44,826 nt of DNA from Mikrocytos mackini (Eukaryota; Endomyxa; Ascetosporea; Mikrocytida; Mikrocytiidae). Position numbers and translations under genes: made by a program. Under the pieces are notes generated by a model. The model saw only the letters and a list, made by a program, of their open reading frames with translations. It was not told the origin of the DNA and made no database searches. Where the stretch lies: NCBI GenBank assembly GCA_030180075.1, contig JASNJN010000059.1, positions 1 through 44,826 of the forward strand, written 5' to 3'. Position 1 is the stretch's first letter. Every line of letters starts with the position of its first letter. Positions 18,282-27,958 of this stretch are shown in pieces.

Positions 18282-19322
18282 ATGATCAAGAAACCAAAGA
18301 CAATTACCAAACGGTTTGTAAACGATACATCAAAAGGACAACACCTCTTAAAGAGCGACGCAATAGCCAAGCGTATAGTCAACGCTGCACACATCCATGA
18401 GCACGAAACCGTTCTCGAAATTGGTCCAGGTACAGGAAACATCACCATACTTCTCGCCCAGAAAGCCAAACTTGTATACGCTTATGAAATAGATAAGAAG
18501 ATGTGTAGGGAGCTCCGCAGGCGTCTAACAGAGCTAGAACTAATCGACAAGGTCAAAATCATCAACAAGAACTTCCTCAATGCCAAACTTCCTAAATTCG
18601 ACCATTGTGTTTCAAACATTCCCTACCAAATAAGCAGCAAAATTGTGTTCAAACTTCTCAACCCTCTTCAAGAAGGAATTCTCCCATTCAAATCGGCCGT
18701 TATAATGTTCCAAAAGGAATTCGCTGAACGTCTCGCCGCAAAGTGCTACGATAAAAACTACAGTAAACTTTCCGCGTGTACTCAGTTACTTTCTAAAACA
18801 CAGTTTTTATTTCAAGTAGAGCGCAAATATTTCAGTCCGCCTCCTATGGTGGACTCTGGTGTTGTAAAATTCGAGCCAAAGAGAATAGAACACAAATTTT
18901 ATCTGCCAATGGACGTACAGATTGAAGAAGAAAACAGATTAAAATTGCTTAACGAATTCGTTAAAAAATTCAACTTTGTTTGCAGTTTGCTGTTTTTACG
19001 AAAAAATAGATCGGTCAGAGGAGTACTAAATACAAGCAGTGCGTTTAATGCACTTAAGAATCAAGGAATTATTATTGAAAAAGAACAACTGTTTGAAGAG
19101 TTGGGTAAAATAGAATTTGAATTCAAAAAGAAAAAAGAAACAAAGATTATACCTCTGACTGAGGCGAGAACAAGATTCCTGAGTGTTGTTGATATTGTAA
19201 ACATAGTGAAATTCTTTAATAAACAAGGTTTAACATTAAAAGGAAACAAATACGAATTCATGGACGATGATGATAAGGAAGTAGATTCAAATGGTGAAGA
19301 AGACGAAATATTTTTTGAATAA
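18282..19322 (+). CDS. DIM1: Dim1/KsgA rRNA adenine dimethyltransferase
   Basis: Transfers methyl groups from S-adenosylmethionine to two adjacent adenosines near the 3' end of small-subunit rRNA, in the nucleolus, during 40S maturation. The open frame begins 38 codons further up (18168), but homologues begin close to the GQHLL block, so I take the ATG at 18282 (MIKKPK), giving about 346 aa. Motifs: GQHLLKSDAIAKRIV; SAM-binding motif I VLEIGPGTGNIT; motif II AYEID; catalytic NIPY in SNIPYQISSKIVFKLL; FQKEFAERLAA; and SPPPMVDSGVVKFEP. The C-terminal part has LLFLRKNRSVRGVL, as in eukaryotic Dim1, and an acidic tail (DDDDKEVDSNGEEDE). It converges on the CH-domain gene with 262 bp between stops. 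Intact and unspliced. Confidence 0.93.
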   Translation: MIKKPKTITKRFVNDTSKGQHLLKSDAIAKRIVNAAHIHEHETVLEIGPGTGNITILLAQKAKLVYAYEIDKKMCRELRRRLTELELIDKVKIINKNFLNAKLPKFDHCVSNIPYQISSKIVFKLLNPLQEGILPFKSAVIMFQKEFAERLAAKCYDKNYSKLSACTQLLSKTQFLFQVERKYFSPPPMVDSGVVKFEPKRIEHKFYLPMDVQIEEENRLKLLNEFVKKFNFVCSLLFLRKNRSVRGVLNTSSAFNALKNQGIIIEKEQLFEELGKIEFEFKKKKETKIIPLTEARTRFLSVVDIVNIVKFFNKQGLTLKGNKYEFMDDDDKEVDSNGEEDEIFFE

Positions 19323-19584
19323 ATTATCATTTATTATACATATTATCAAACCTAACTTATTTAACATTAACAATATATTATTATATTCGTTGTTTTAAGT
19401 ATATAACATATAATATTAGATTTCAAGTTAACTGTAATATATTTACAAGTCTGTTCTAAACTAAATCAATATGTAAATTGTAATTGATTGTTTGTAACTT
19501 TTCAATACCAATTTGAAATAAATGTAAATATATTCATAACCTGAAACGATGCTACCAAAACGCTATTTAATTATGAACATTCCT

Positions 19585-22500
19585 TTAGTTTATATCTATT
19601 ATATCGTACCATTCTTCATCCACACATTCTTTTAATTTCCTTCCATTGTTACATATAAAGTTACTCTTAACTTCCACACATTTTTCAAACAAAATTAGTC
19701 CCATTAAACAATCATAAATATAATTCCTATCTGAAGAACTTTCAGCTACAATGTTTAGCGTTATTTCTGGACATATAACACTTAAACACTGTGAGGATTT
19801 AATTTCTTTGCTTTGGTTTATCTTTTTCACAAATTTTTTAGCTCTTTTAACCGCAGCGTTTCCTTTTGCTTTAATATTCTTTCTTAGGAAATTCAGTCCT
19901 TTACTTATCGATGCAATACTACTTTTCCTTTTTACAATATTAAACATATCGAACCCGGTTGTTTTCTTCCCCTTTACGATTGAAGTAATCGAAGAAACAT
20001 CTATTTTTCTTGATGCACTTCCCATAAATTTGCTTTTATCTTTAACTTTAAGATATAACTTATCTTTATTAACATCTTTAAAATTGTCCTTTATTATACT
20101 GAGTTGTTTAATGTTAAAACATTGCAACCTTTTATGCTGTAACACAACTATGTACATCCCTTCTTTACTGTTTATAAATTCTGTAGCACATTCTTTAAAC
20201 TTACATTCCTTTTCAATCCTCCAAACCTGTTCTAAATTGTTTGATAAAGCCCGCTCCTTTTTACCTTCCTCGGTAGTTTCATTTAATTCGCTTGAACTTT
20301 TATTTAATTCTTTGGAAGTGCTTATATGAATCTTTTCCTCTACTTGCAAACTTGGGACATTAATTTGGAGCAGATCTTCGCTTTCTTCCGTTTTCTTATC
20401 AAAATACAATAGTATTTCAAATTCCCTGTTTAAATTGTTCAATTCTACATTCTTAATTTCATTTTTTTCCAATTTAAATTTAACCATTTCTTTTTTGCTG
20501 AAACTGTTAATTGTTAATAAGTTGTAAAAGAACTGATTTTTTATTGAAATAAAGTTTTCCTCTACATTAACAGCGTCTGTGTCGAGTTGTTTGAGATTCT
20601 CACGAAGGTCATTTATAAAGGATTCTTTTGTGTCTACGAAAAACAGAAATATATCATTAGTTCGTGTATTCTTTATGTCCATATTTATTATTATGAAATT
20701 ATTCAACACTTTTTGCTCGTTTGGTAGTTTTAAGTTGTAATAATTAACAGAGTTTCTTTTGGTAGTTGAGTTAAACAAAATGTCTTTTATAAACAGTTCT
20801 TCAGACTCCATGCTTCCAAGTTCACTATCTGCGCTATGTACGTTCTTATTAAAGTAGTAATGAAACGCAGTGAGCTTGTCGTTGTATCCAAAAGAGGGGT
20901 TGTTTTCTTCGTCGAAAGTTTCCATTTTGAGTTGTAAGCTGTTTGAGTTAATCGGTACCAAATATAAAGTTTCTTTTACATTTGTTTCTTCTTTTAGGTC
21001 GACATCGTCTTTTTTGAATAGACTAAGTTTGGCAGAGGAAATGTTTGACGAAATAATGAAAGGTATTTTCTTTGTTAAATTCCAGTTTATCGTGTCTTCG
21101 TCAATCCCTTTGTTAAGTCCCAAATTTAACGTCTTAACTACGTTTTCGGAGCTAAACAAAGAGTCTTGTTTATGGGCTTTGTTTAATTTAGGCACGTGTT
21201 TTGCAATAGAAACAATTAAGTTGTACTTTCCAGTTTTGTTGCACTTAAGTTCCAGCACAAGATATTTCCCTGTCTTTTCACCTTGGTTGTTTATACTTTG
21301 GGTGGAATCATTTATAGTATTGCTTGAATTTTGTGAAGAGTCGATATCATCGTTGTCAAAGTCATCTTGTAGATCAGCTTCATCGTCACTGCCTTTAACT
21401 CTGGAAGACGATTTAGAATGAGATTTTTCGCTAAATTCCGAAACACAAGAAACAGTAGAGATATAACTTATGCTCTTTCTTTCATTTTGTTCGATTTCAA
21501 TGCTGTTTGAAGACTTTCTAGGTCTTGAAAGTGAGTCGTCTGCGTCACTTAAAATACCCTCTTCGCGCACAAGTTTGAAATTCAAAGTTGGGATGTTTTC
21601 TGGAAGAATTTCCACTTCTGATTTCAAAACAACTTGCGTTAATAAATTTTTTCTGTCTTTATCAGGGTAGCTTACAGCGGAAACTAATTCAAGGTTTACC
21701 AGCTGTTTGTCCAAAACTTGGTCTATTTGGCTTTTGTACTTTATAAACGCTGAGAAGTACAGTAAAATAGATGCGTGGTCTAAAAATTGAGCATTGTCTT
21801 CTGCATCAAGTAACTTAGGAATTCCAAATTTATCATGTGCTGTTGCAATGGCTTCGTTAAGCTGTTTACAACCCACTCCTCCGGTAATAGTGTCATCTTC
21901 CTTGTCTATTAAAGTTGCATTGGAAAGCGTTAAGTCTTCCGAATCGGTAATTGATTGTGAGTCCAATAAACACTCGTGGTCACTTTTTGCGATTTTGTTT
22001 TTAACCAATACTTTTACTAACTTTACGAGCAACAATTTATTGTTTTCGGCATCAATAATATTCGTAAAGTTTGGAATTTGAAGCTTGTGGCCTAGTTCCA
22101 AAATCCATTTTTGTATATCGGATTTTTTAAGTATAACTTTAGGAACTTCGATTTCCGTTTTAGTCTTTTCCGTTGTAATTTCAATTTCTTTGATTGCTTT
22201 GTCCTCATGCAATTGTGGTTTGGGCGCAGCTTTAATTGGGGACATAAACAGATTTTCATTTAGCTGGGGTTCTGGAAGATCGTCAGGCAAAGTACCAGGA
22301 GAATCTGTACTTTTGAGGTCTTTTTGCGTCCCAGGTTTCTTTTTGGACTTAATGGTGCCTTTAATGCGAAGAAGCTTTGAATTAAATGCAAACGTTGCAT
22401 AGATAATATATAAAATCGAAAGTATTTGTGTTTGGTTACCGTCATACAGGGCAAGGGAATCATATTTTGAAATTTTACTGTCGACATGCGTCGCCAGAAA

Positions 22501-22725
22501 GTTTATGACATTGTCAAGCTCTTGTAGATTCTTGTACGTGTTTTTAGAAGGTGGGAGTATTTTGAAAGGCTTTCTTTTGTCAAAAAAAGAATTTATCAGT
22601 TTCTTGAATACGTTTCCGTCACAGAATTCGTCCAAAGTCTCTATGTTGTCGTCCTTAAGAACGAAATTGACCCACTTGAGATAGGTCTTTATCGATGTGC
22701 GTACCCATGTTTGTCTATCAGTCAT
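19585..22725 (-). CDS. Tandem calponin-homology protein with PH-like C terminus (probable actin-binding protein)
   Basis: 1046 aa from ATG at 22725 (the frame opens two codons earlier at a TTG). CH1, about residues 6-115: TWVRTSIKTYLKWVNFVL, DEFCDGNVFKKLI and LYDGNQTQILSILYIIYATF, the IxDGNxxxxLxLxWxII pattern of CH domains. CH2, about 205-345: DIQKWILELGHKLQIPNF, then LNEAIATAHDKFGIPKLLDA and DHASILLYFSAFIKY, the typical AxxxAxxxxGIPxLLDxED...SILxYxSxF signature. Two consecutive CH domains at the N terminus form the actin-binding module of alpha-actinin, fimbrin and spectrin-type proteins. A long Ser/Asp/Asn-rich middle follows. The last 200 residues look like a PH fold (VWRIEKECKFKECATEF to NIVAESSSDRNYIYDCLMGLILF) with a strongly basic insertion. 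Divergent from the zinc-ribbon gene across 154 bp. CH assignment is good; the PH part is tentative. Confidence 0.7.
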   Translation of the reverse strand: MTDRQTWVRTSIKTYLKWVNFVLKDDNIETLDEFCDGNVFKKLINSFFDKRKPFKILPPSKNTYKNLQELDNVINFLATHVDSKISKYDSLALYDGNQTQILSILYIIYATFAFNSKLLRIKGTIKSKKKPGTQKDLKSTDSPGTLPDDLPEPQLNENLFMSPIKAAPKPQLHEDKAIKEIEITTEKTKTEIEVPKVILKKSDIQKWILELGHKLQIPNFTNIIDAENNKLLLVKLVKVLVKNKIAKSDHECLLDSQSITDSEDLTLSNATLIDKEDDTITGGVGCKQLNEAIATAHDKFGIPKLLDAEDNAQFLDHASILLYFSAFIKYKSQIDQVLDKQLVNLELVSAVSYPDKDRKNLLTQVVLKSEVEILPENIPTLNFKLVREEGILSDADDSLSRPRKSSNSIEIEQNERKSISYISTVSCVSEFSEKSHSKSSSRVKGSDDEADLQDDFDNDDIDSSQNSSNTINDSTQSINNQGEKTGKYLVLELKCNKTGKYNLIVSIAKHVPKLNKAHKQDSLFSSENVVKTLNLGLNKGIDEDTINWNLTKKIPFIISSNISSAKLSLFKKDDVDLKEETNVKETLYLVPINSNSLQLKMETFDEENNPSFGYNDKLTAFHYYFNKNVHSADSELGSMESEELFIKDILFNSTTKRNSVNYYNLKLPNEQKVLNNFIIINMDIKNTRTNDIFLFFVDTKESFINDLRENLKQLDTDAVNVEENFISIKNQFFYNLLTINSFSKKEMVKFKLEKNEIKNVELNNLNREFEILLYFDKKTEESEDLLQINVPSLQVEEKIHISTSKELNKSSSELNETTEEGKKERALSNNLEQVWRIEKECKFKECATEFINSKEGMYIVVLQHKRLQCFNIKQLSIIKDNFKDVNKDKLYLKVKDKSKFMGSASRKIDVSSITSIVKGKKTTGFDMFNIVKRKSSIASISKGLNFLRKNIKAKGNAAVKRAKKFVKKINQSKEIKSSQCLSVICPEITLNIVAESSSDRNYIYDCLMGLILFEKCVEVKSNFICNNGRKLKECVDEEWYDIIDIN

Positions 22726-22879
22726 CGACAATTTTTAATTTTTAAATTTCAAAAAATCGAAAACAAAAAAAATTATCGATGGAGATAAAACAATTGTTAC
22801 AAGACTGGCCGATTTTCAACAATTTATAATTCAATACATCGCCTAGATCAAAACTTACATTTTTAAAAAGTTAAATTCT
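22726..22879. promoter_or_regulatory. Short divergent promoter between the CH-domain gene and the zinc-ribbon gene
   Basis: 154 bp, almost entirely A and T near both starts. On the minus side TCGATTTTTTGAAATTTAA lies about 20-40 bp upstream of the ATG; a similar CGATTTTCAAAATTTAATTT lies at the same distance upstream of SPC3 (about 25098-25117). Whether this is a promoter element is unproven. Confidence 0.35.
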
Positions 22880-24421
22880 ATGTTTCAAGCTTGTGAATCA
22901 TGCTTCTCTACAGAACTTTCACAACAATCAGACAACGGAGTTATTTGTTTGAACTGCGGATATTCGACTGTATCTACCGTAGAGAATTTCGATAAAAGCA
23001 GTCCAGATTTCTACAAGACAAGTCAATCCAAAAAGCTTTCCAAAAGTTTTTCAAACCATTTACTTTCTTCTTCATCCACATTGGATACCCAGAAAAGTCA
23101 CCAGCCAATAGAGGACGTTCCTGTGTTTCCCGAGATTTACCACTGTACATTCAAGTTAAACCGGCTCATTCTCGACGCATACCAGCACATTTTTAACTTA
23201 TTTATCGACTGGTTTTCAGAGACGTGTTCATTCAATAAATATTTACTAAAGAAATTCACAAAAGAAGTTTGGTTCTTGTTCTTGGACAAATGGGCAGAAA
23301 ATGGTTGGTCTGAGAATTACAACAACGTAGTTAAAATAACCCATGGAACTAAAAGGGTGATCTTCGGCCAAAACAAAAACGCTATTTCACTTTATTTTGG
23401 GATAAAATCCATAACAAGGCCGTTTACTGGAAAACACATAAATTCGTACGATAATATACCGCTTTACAACAACAATGCAATATCCAATTTACACATTTCT
23501 ACTATCAATACATCAATATTACTTACCATAGCGCTAAAACTAAGCGACTTTTTTGGGATATCTTCTTCTGCAAAGAAAAGAACTTCACAATTTTTAGCCA
23601 ATAAGAATTCTGAATTTCCATTATTCAATTTCAAAGAAATTATAACCAAATTCTTTGAGGACGATTTTGAGAAAGCAATGATTATTAAACGTAAAAGTAG
23701 GCTTTTAAACTTCGACGAAATAAAACCAAACGATTGTACAGAAACTAATAAAACACTCGAAGAAAAAGAAAAACGTATTTACAACACAGTAAGAGACAAC
23801 ATTATTAAATTCAATATAATTCCTAAGCCATCTAAATGTGGGCTGGCTATGTACATACAAAGAAAATCATGTAAATTTGAAAATTCAATAATTTGTAATA
23901 TAAAGAATAAATACAAAGAAGAAATATTTACAAGGATAAACTTGTTTAATTTATTTAAGAAGCTGAAATTTAAACCACTGTTCATAACATCGTTCTTTAG
24001 ATTCTACACATCGCTAAAGAACAAGTTCAGCGATCAAAAGAAACATAATATCTACGCTTGGTTTTGTAGCTTTTTATTGTATTACCTCAATTGTGATAAA
24101 AGCACATGGTTTTCAAAATACAAAATAGTAGGAAGCATTGTAGAAGGAGCAGTTAGAGGCCCAGTTGACCTTTTGAGGTACATGAAGAGAATAATTAAAA
24201 TGGAGGAAGTTAAAGAAGTATACAGAAAGAACATTTTGAATATTTATTACCAGAAGTGTAAAAGAATAAAGGCTTCGCTAAATAGAAAACAACAGGAAGA
24301 GGAAAGATTCGAATTGTTGTATGGAAATTTAAAAGAAGTGTTTAATATGTTTGAATATATAAACATTTACAAAATAGACAAAGATACATTGAAACGAATA
24401 TTTCTGTCTTTAAATAAATAA
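22880..24421 (+). CDS. Zinc-ribbon protein, probable Rrn7/TAF1B-like Pol I core factor subunit
   Basis: 513 aa. The N terminus is a zinc ribbon: C4-x2-C7-x14-C22-x2-C25 (ACESCFSTELSQQSDNGVICLNC). A linker follows, then a helical region with DAYQHIFNLFIDWF and a tryptophan-rich FTKEVWFLFLDKWAENGW. This order, a TFIIB-type ribbon followed by divergent cyclin-like folds, is that of Rrn7/TAF1B, which bridges promoter and RNA polymerase I in rDNA transcription. The C-terminal part is basic and helical with no further motif that I recognise. The ribbon is certain; assignment to Rrn7 rather than another TFIIB relative (TFIIB, Brf1) is an inference from length and overall layout. Converges on SPC3 with 167 bp between stops. 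Confidence 0.5.
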   Translation: MFQACESCFSTELSQQSDNGVICLNCGYSTVSTVENFDKSSPDFYKTSQSKKLSKSFSNHLLSSSSTLDTQKSHQPIEDVPVFPEIYHCTFKLNRLILDAYQHIFNLFIDWFSETCSFNKYLLKKFTKEVWFLFLDKWAENGWSENYNNVVKITHGTKRVIFGQNKNAISLYFGIKSITRPFTGKHINSYDNIPLYNNNAISNLHISTINTSILLTIALKLSDFFGISSSAKKRTSQFLANKNSEFPLFNFKEIITKFFEDDFEKAMIIKRKSRLLNFDEIKPNDCTETNKTLEEKEKRIYNTVRDNIIKFNIIPKPSKCGLAMYIQRKSCKFENSIICNIKNKYKEEIFTRINLFNLFKKLKFKPLFITSFFRFYTSLKNKFSDQKKHNIYAWFCSFLLYYLNCDKSTWFSKYKIVGSIVEGAVRGPVDLLRYMKRIIKMEEVKEVYRKNILNIYYQKCKRIKASLNRKQQEEERFELLYGNLKEVFNMFEYINIYKIDKDTLKRIFLSLNK

Positions 24422-24588
24422 TAATTATTTATTCTTGTACCAAGCTTTGTATTTATTATTTTACATTATAAAACGCTTATTAATTCTTTATATATAATTT
24501 TATCATTAACTAAAAAACTTTATGAATGTGAATTATAGTTTAAAACGTAAAAACATAGTTATTTCAGTACTAAATTTAATTCTATTAA

Positions 24589-25084
24589 TTATACTTCAAC
24601 CTCTATTTCCTTGTATAGTAATATACCTATGTAAGGCACGGCTTCGTACTTAACAATCCATTGAATTTCTGCGTCATCTTTATAAAACCTCTTTTCAATA
24701 CTTTGTGTAGGTTTAACAACTCCTTTGAACTTTAAATTGTGTGATCTTAGGATTAGCCTGTCATAGATAACCTGTTGGACTTTACGACCATGCTCGTTTG
24801 TAGAAATGGCGTAAATTGAAAAGTATATCTGTTTTACGTTGTAGTTGAAACTCGAGGTGAAGTCAAAGTCCAAATCTAATGCTAGTATCTTATTGTCTTC
24901 TTTTAATAAAAATACGCTTTTTGATTGCAATTTTGGGTTGTGCAATAAGATAAAAACTTGTTATTCCAATCATTGCGTAGAAGACACAAGAAAGTGCAAA
25001 ATAATAAGTGAATGTGGAAAATAACGCGGAACTTCGATAGTAATATTGCTTGAGAGTATTGAATATTCTCTTAGTCAGATCCAT
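24589..25084 (-). CDS. SPC3: Signal peptidase complex 22 kDa-type subunit (Spc3/SPCS3), frameshifted
   Basis: Accessory subunit of the ER signal peptidase: single-pass type II membrane protein, essential in yeast, helping to position nascent chains. From ATG at 25084 the first frame gives the N-terminal helix (MDLTKRIFNTLKQYYYRSSA, then FSTFTYYFALSCVFYAMIGI). The conserved lumenal domain is in another frame: LALDLDFDFTSSFNYNVKQI, matching the D-x-x-x-x-F-x-W/Y-N-V/T-K-Q signature, then QQVIYDRLIL and WIVKYEAVPYIGILLY. Both frames are open across 24890-24945, and the switch is best placed at the A5 run 24952-24956 (plus strand). Joined, the length is about 165 aa, as expected. The break may be a sequencing indel, since the rest is well conserved; a short unspliced intron is less likely because no splice-like borders are seen. 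The Ty3/gypsy LTR lies 143 bp upstream. Confidence 0.8.
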
Positions 25085-25227
25085 GTTTTTGTCTTTTAAA
25101 AAATTAAATTTTGAAAATCGAGAAAGTAACTCATGTTGATGAAAGAACTTGTAGTAGCTACTCGAGCATATCTGTTATAGATTGGGAAAATAAAAATTAA
25201 GAAAGCTAAATATACATATTAAAGTAT

Positions 25228-25325
25228 TGTAAAATCTCGTAATTCTTTTAAAAAATTAAAAGTTAAAAATAGAATTAGTTAGAAATAGTTGACAAAAGCG
25301 TGTGTTTAGTAGTCCCATTATAACA
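25228..25325 (-). repeat. 3' LTR of Ty3/gypsy copy 2
   Basis: 98 bp. On the plus strand it begins TGTAAAATCTCG and ends CCCATTATAACA, giving the standard TG...CA ends. It pairs with 29701-29798. Confidence 0.9.
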
Positions 25326-25339
25326 TCTCCCCTTCTTCC
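25326..25339 (-). other. Polypurine tract of Ty3/gypsy copy 2
   Basis: On the minus strand GGAAGAAGGGGAGA directly precedes the 3' LTR; this is where plus-strand DNA synthesis is primed in LTR elements. Confidence 0.8.
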
Positions 25340-25375
25340 GAGCTTTTGTGTCGTTCTTCCCTTAACATGTTCCCA

Positions 25376-25927
25376 TCAATAATTGATTATAGACAATTTC
25401 GATGAAATAGTCCTCCGCTCATACAGGCAATATTCTGGCATTAATTTTCTTTTGTTTTCTTTTGTTAAACCTCCTTTTTTTCTAAGTTGTCCCATCCTGG
25501 TCATAGGCCATTTACGACCATCGTTGGTTCTTACGGAGGTCTTTCCTTGTTCACGGATTTTCCGGGGTCCGACGTAATGTCCCGTATGGGTCTTTAAAAA
25601 TACGCCATCTCCTTGTTTAAATGTTATATTCCTCGCCCCGTATCTCTTATTAAAATACTCGGTGGCTATAGTTTGTTCTCGTTCGACCAAGTTGCAGTCT
25701 ACCCTAATCCTCTCCTCCCTTCCTCCGAGTTCTTTTGGGGGTGCAAGAATCGACAAACGGTTTCTGCTTTTCCTACCAAACATCGCCTCAAAAGTTCTTA
25801 TGTCTGTGGTTGGTTGCGGTGTCGAACGATAATTTGCTATTAGCTCTTCAATTGTTTCCGCGATGTTCCATTTATTGTTTTTAGCTTCCTCAAGTTTTTC
25901 ACCTATCACTCTATTAAAACGTTCCAC
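25376..25927 (-). pseudogene. Integrase end of Ty3/gypsy copy 2
   Basis: 183 codons starting at VERFNRVIGEK (first codon GTG), i.e. at the third catalytic residue (Glu) of integrase. It continues through the gypsy C-terminal domain (ITFKQGDGVFLKTHTGHYVG, KTSVRTNDGRKWPMTRMGQL). It is separated from the rest of the core by a frameshift. Confidence 0.8.
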
Positions 25928-26004
25928 CAGTCCATTCTGCCTTGGTGCATACAGGGCTACCCTCCTATGTTCGATTTTGTTCTCTTTCAGGAAGTCTTAT
26001 GTCT

Positions 26005-26292
26005 CTATAGAGATGAATTGTGCCCGTTATCGGAGACCATTTCTTTAGGAAGTCCAAAAGTGCTGAACACCCTTTTAAGAGACTTTATTATTTCCTTACT
26101 ACCTATTTTCTCAAGGCCGATCACCTCTGGCCATTTTGGATAGTAGTCTATCAACACTAGTAGGTATTTGTATGGACCTCTACTTAGTGGACCTTTCAGA
26201 TCCATTGCCACTTCATCCCATGTTTGGCGGGCAGTTCTACTGGGTTTAAAGGAGCCTCGAACGTCTTTTTTGTTCGGCCTGATTTTATACAT
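26005..26292 (-). pseudogene. Integrase core fragment of Ty3/gypsy copy 2
   Basis: 95 codons with the first two catalytic aspartates in VAMDLKGPLSRG and EMVSDNG. The frame is lost directly after SDNG, where copy 1 and the family have a T/K-Q-F block; a one-base insertion in the GGGCACAA word explains it. Confidence 0.75.
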
Positions 26293-27908
26293 ACTCTACA
26301 TTTCTTTATATAGTCGAGTCTGAACGTAGTCCATGCTGGCCACCAGAACAATCTACCTACTCGCTTTGTGGTGCGAGTGATTCCTTGGTGAATTCTACGT
26401 CCCTCAGCTACTATTTTCACCACCATGTTAGGATCCGGAATAAACCTGGAACCCTCAAAGTATAGCAAGTCATCCATTACAGTTATCTTGTCTAAGTTCC
26501 TATAGATTTCCTTATGTTTCTCTTGGTTCGGTTTCGACCATAGGTTTTTCTTCATTATCTCCACTACTCTTTTCATATCATTCCCGTACTCGATCCTTTT
26601 TATACCTGGGAATTCTCTTACCGATTTTATTACCATCTCCTCATTTAGGGGAGCTTGATTATGGTTGCTATCGTCCGCGTTCCTGGACAGTAGGTCAGCA
26701 ATTCCATTTTCCTCGCCCTTCAGGTGGACCACGGTGTAATCGTAACATGCTAGGCGTTCCCTCCAGCGTTCGATTCTCGCCATCGTTCGTTTAACCTTAC
26801 TTTGTGACAGTAGTGTGACTAGAGAACGATGGTCGGTATGTAATGTGAAATGTCTACTTAACAGGTATTTCCTGAACTTTTCGATTGCAGATACACATGC
26901 GAGAGCTTCCTTCTCTCCAATTACGTAACCTTGCTCATATTTCCTAAACCTGGAGGACCAGTATGTGATCGGTTTCATCTCTCCGTTGCTTTGTTCCTGT
27001 TCTAATACTGCCCCCATACCTTCTTCACAAGCGTCACATTTTAGGATTACCTGCTTGTTTGAGTCCGTATCGAAAGGCGTTAATGTTACTCTTTGTTTTA
27101 TCGTTTGCTTTAGTTTACTAAACGCTTTATCTTGTGCCTTGCCCCATTTAAATCTCACGTCCTTCTTGAGTAGACTGTGGATTGGCGCAGCAATTACGGC
27201 TATATTAGGAATAAATTCCCCATAGTAGTTGATCACGCCGAGCACCTGACGGACTTCCTTGACACTGGTAGGACATTTCAGTCTTTCAATGATTTCTGTT
27301 TTCTCTACCGTAGGTCTTATTCCGTTTCCCGATATTTCGTATCCTAGGAACTCAACCTGTCCTGTTCCGGGCACGGATTTTGCTTCATTTACCACGCTCC
27401 TAAACTGCTCCAGTTTGTTTCGAACGGCTTCCGTTTTTATTTGGCATTCGTGCTGCGTTTTACCTGCAACTAAAATGTCATCCAAGTAACATAGGATCCC
27501 CCCTGTGCTGCCGATGATTCCTCCGATAATTCTTTGGAAGGCGCTTGGTGCGCTTTTTATGCCGAAAGGCATCTTCGAATATTTGAACATACCTACGTGG
27601 GTTACCACTGTGGTGATGGGTTGCGATTCCTCAACAAGTTCTATCTGATGGTACGCATTCTTCAAATCGATTTTACTAAAGAACTTATTCTTTTCTCCTA
27701 ATCTGCAGAATAGTTCTTCTATTGTGGGCAGGGGGAATTTATCGTCCTGGATGTTTTTGTTAACTACCCGAAAATCTCCGCATAGTCTCACATCTCCTCC
27801 CTTCTTTTTTACTACCACTATTGGCGAAGCCCATTCGGTTGTTTTAACTGATATCAGAATTCCTTGTTGAACCAACCTACGGATTTCCTCGTGAACAATG
27901 TCTCTCAT
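26196..27908 (-). pseudogene. Reverse transcriptase, RNase H and integrase zinc region of Ty3/gypsy copy 2
   Basis: 570 codons open. RT motifs: TEWASPIVVVKKKGGDVRLC, KIDLKNAYHQIEL, MPFGIKSAPSAFQR, catalytic CYLDDILVAG and the GYEISGNGI block. RNase H: ILKCDACEEGMGAVLEQ and HTDHRSLVTLL. The integrase zinc-binding region is RRIHQGITRTTKRVGRLFWW ending KKCRVC; the usual first His (present in copy 1 as EAHCLH) is Arg here. The RT domain begins about 50 bases upstream of the listed Met, in the same frame, across a frameshift from the gag-protease ORF. Confidence 0.88.
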
Positions 27909-27958
27909 TGCAAATGGTACCGATCTTTCTTTTTGTATTATGGGGGTTACTCCTTCTT

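Noticed and set aside
20870-21421. Plus-strand frames of up to 192 codons opposite the CH-domain gene (e.g. 19751-20329, 20870-21421).
   Set aside because: They are antisense shadows of a long, strongly coding gene with recognisable domains.
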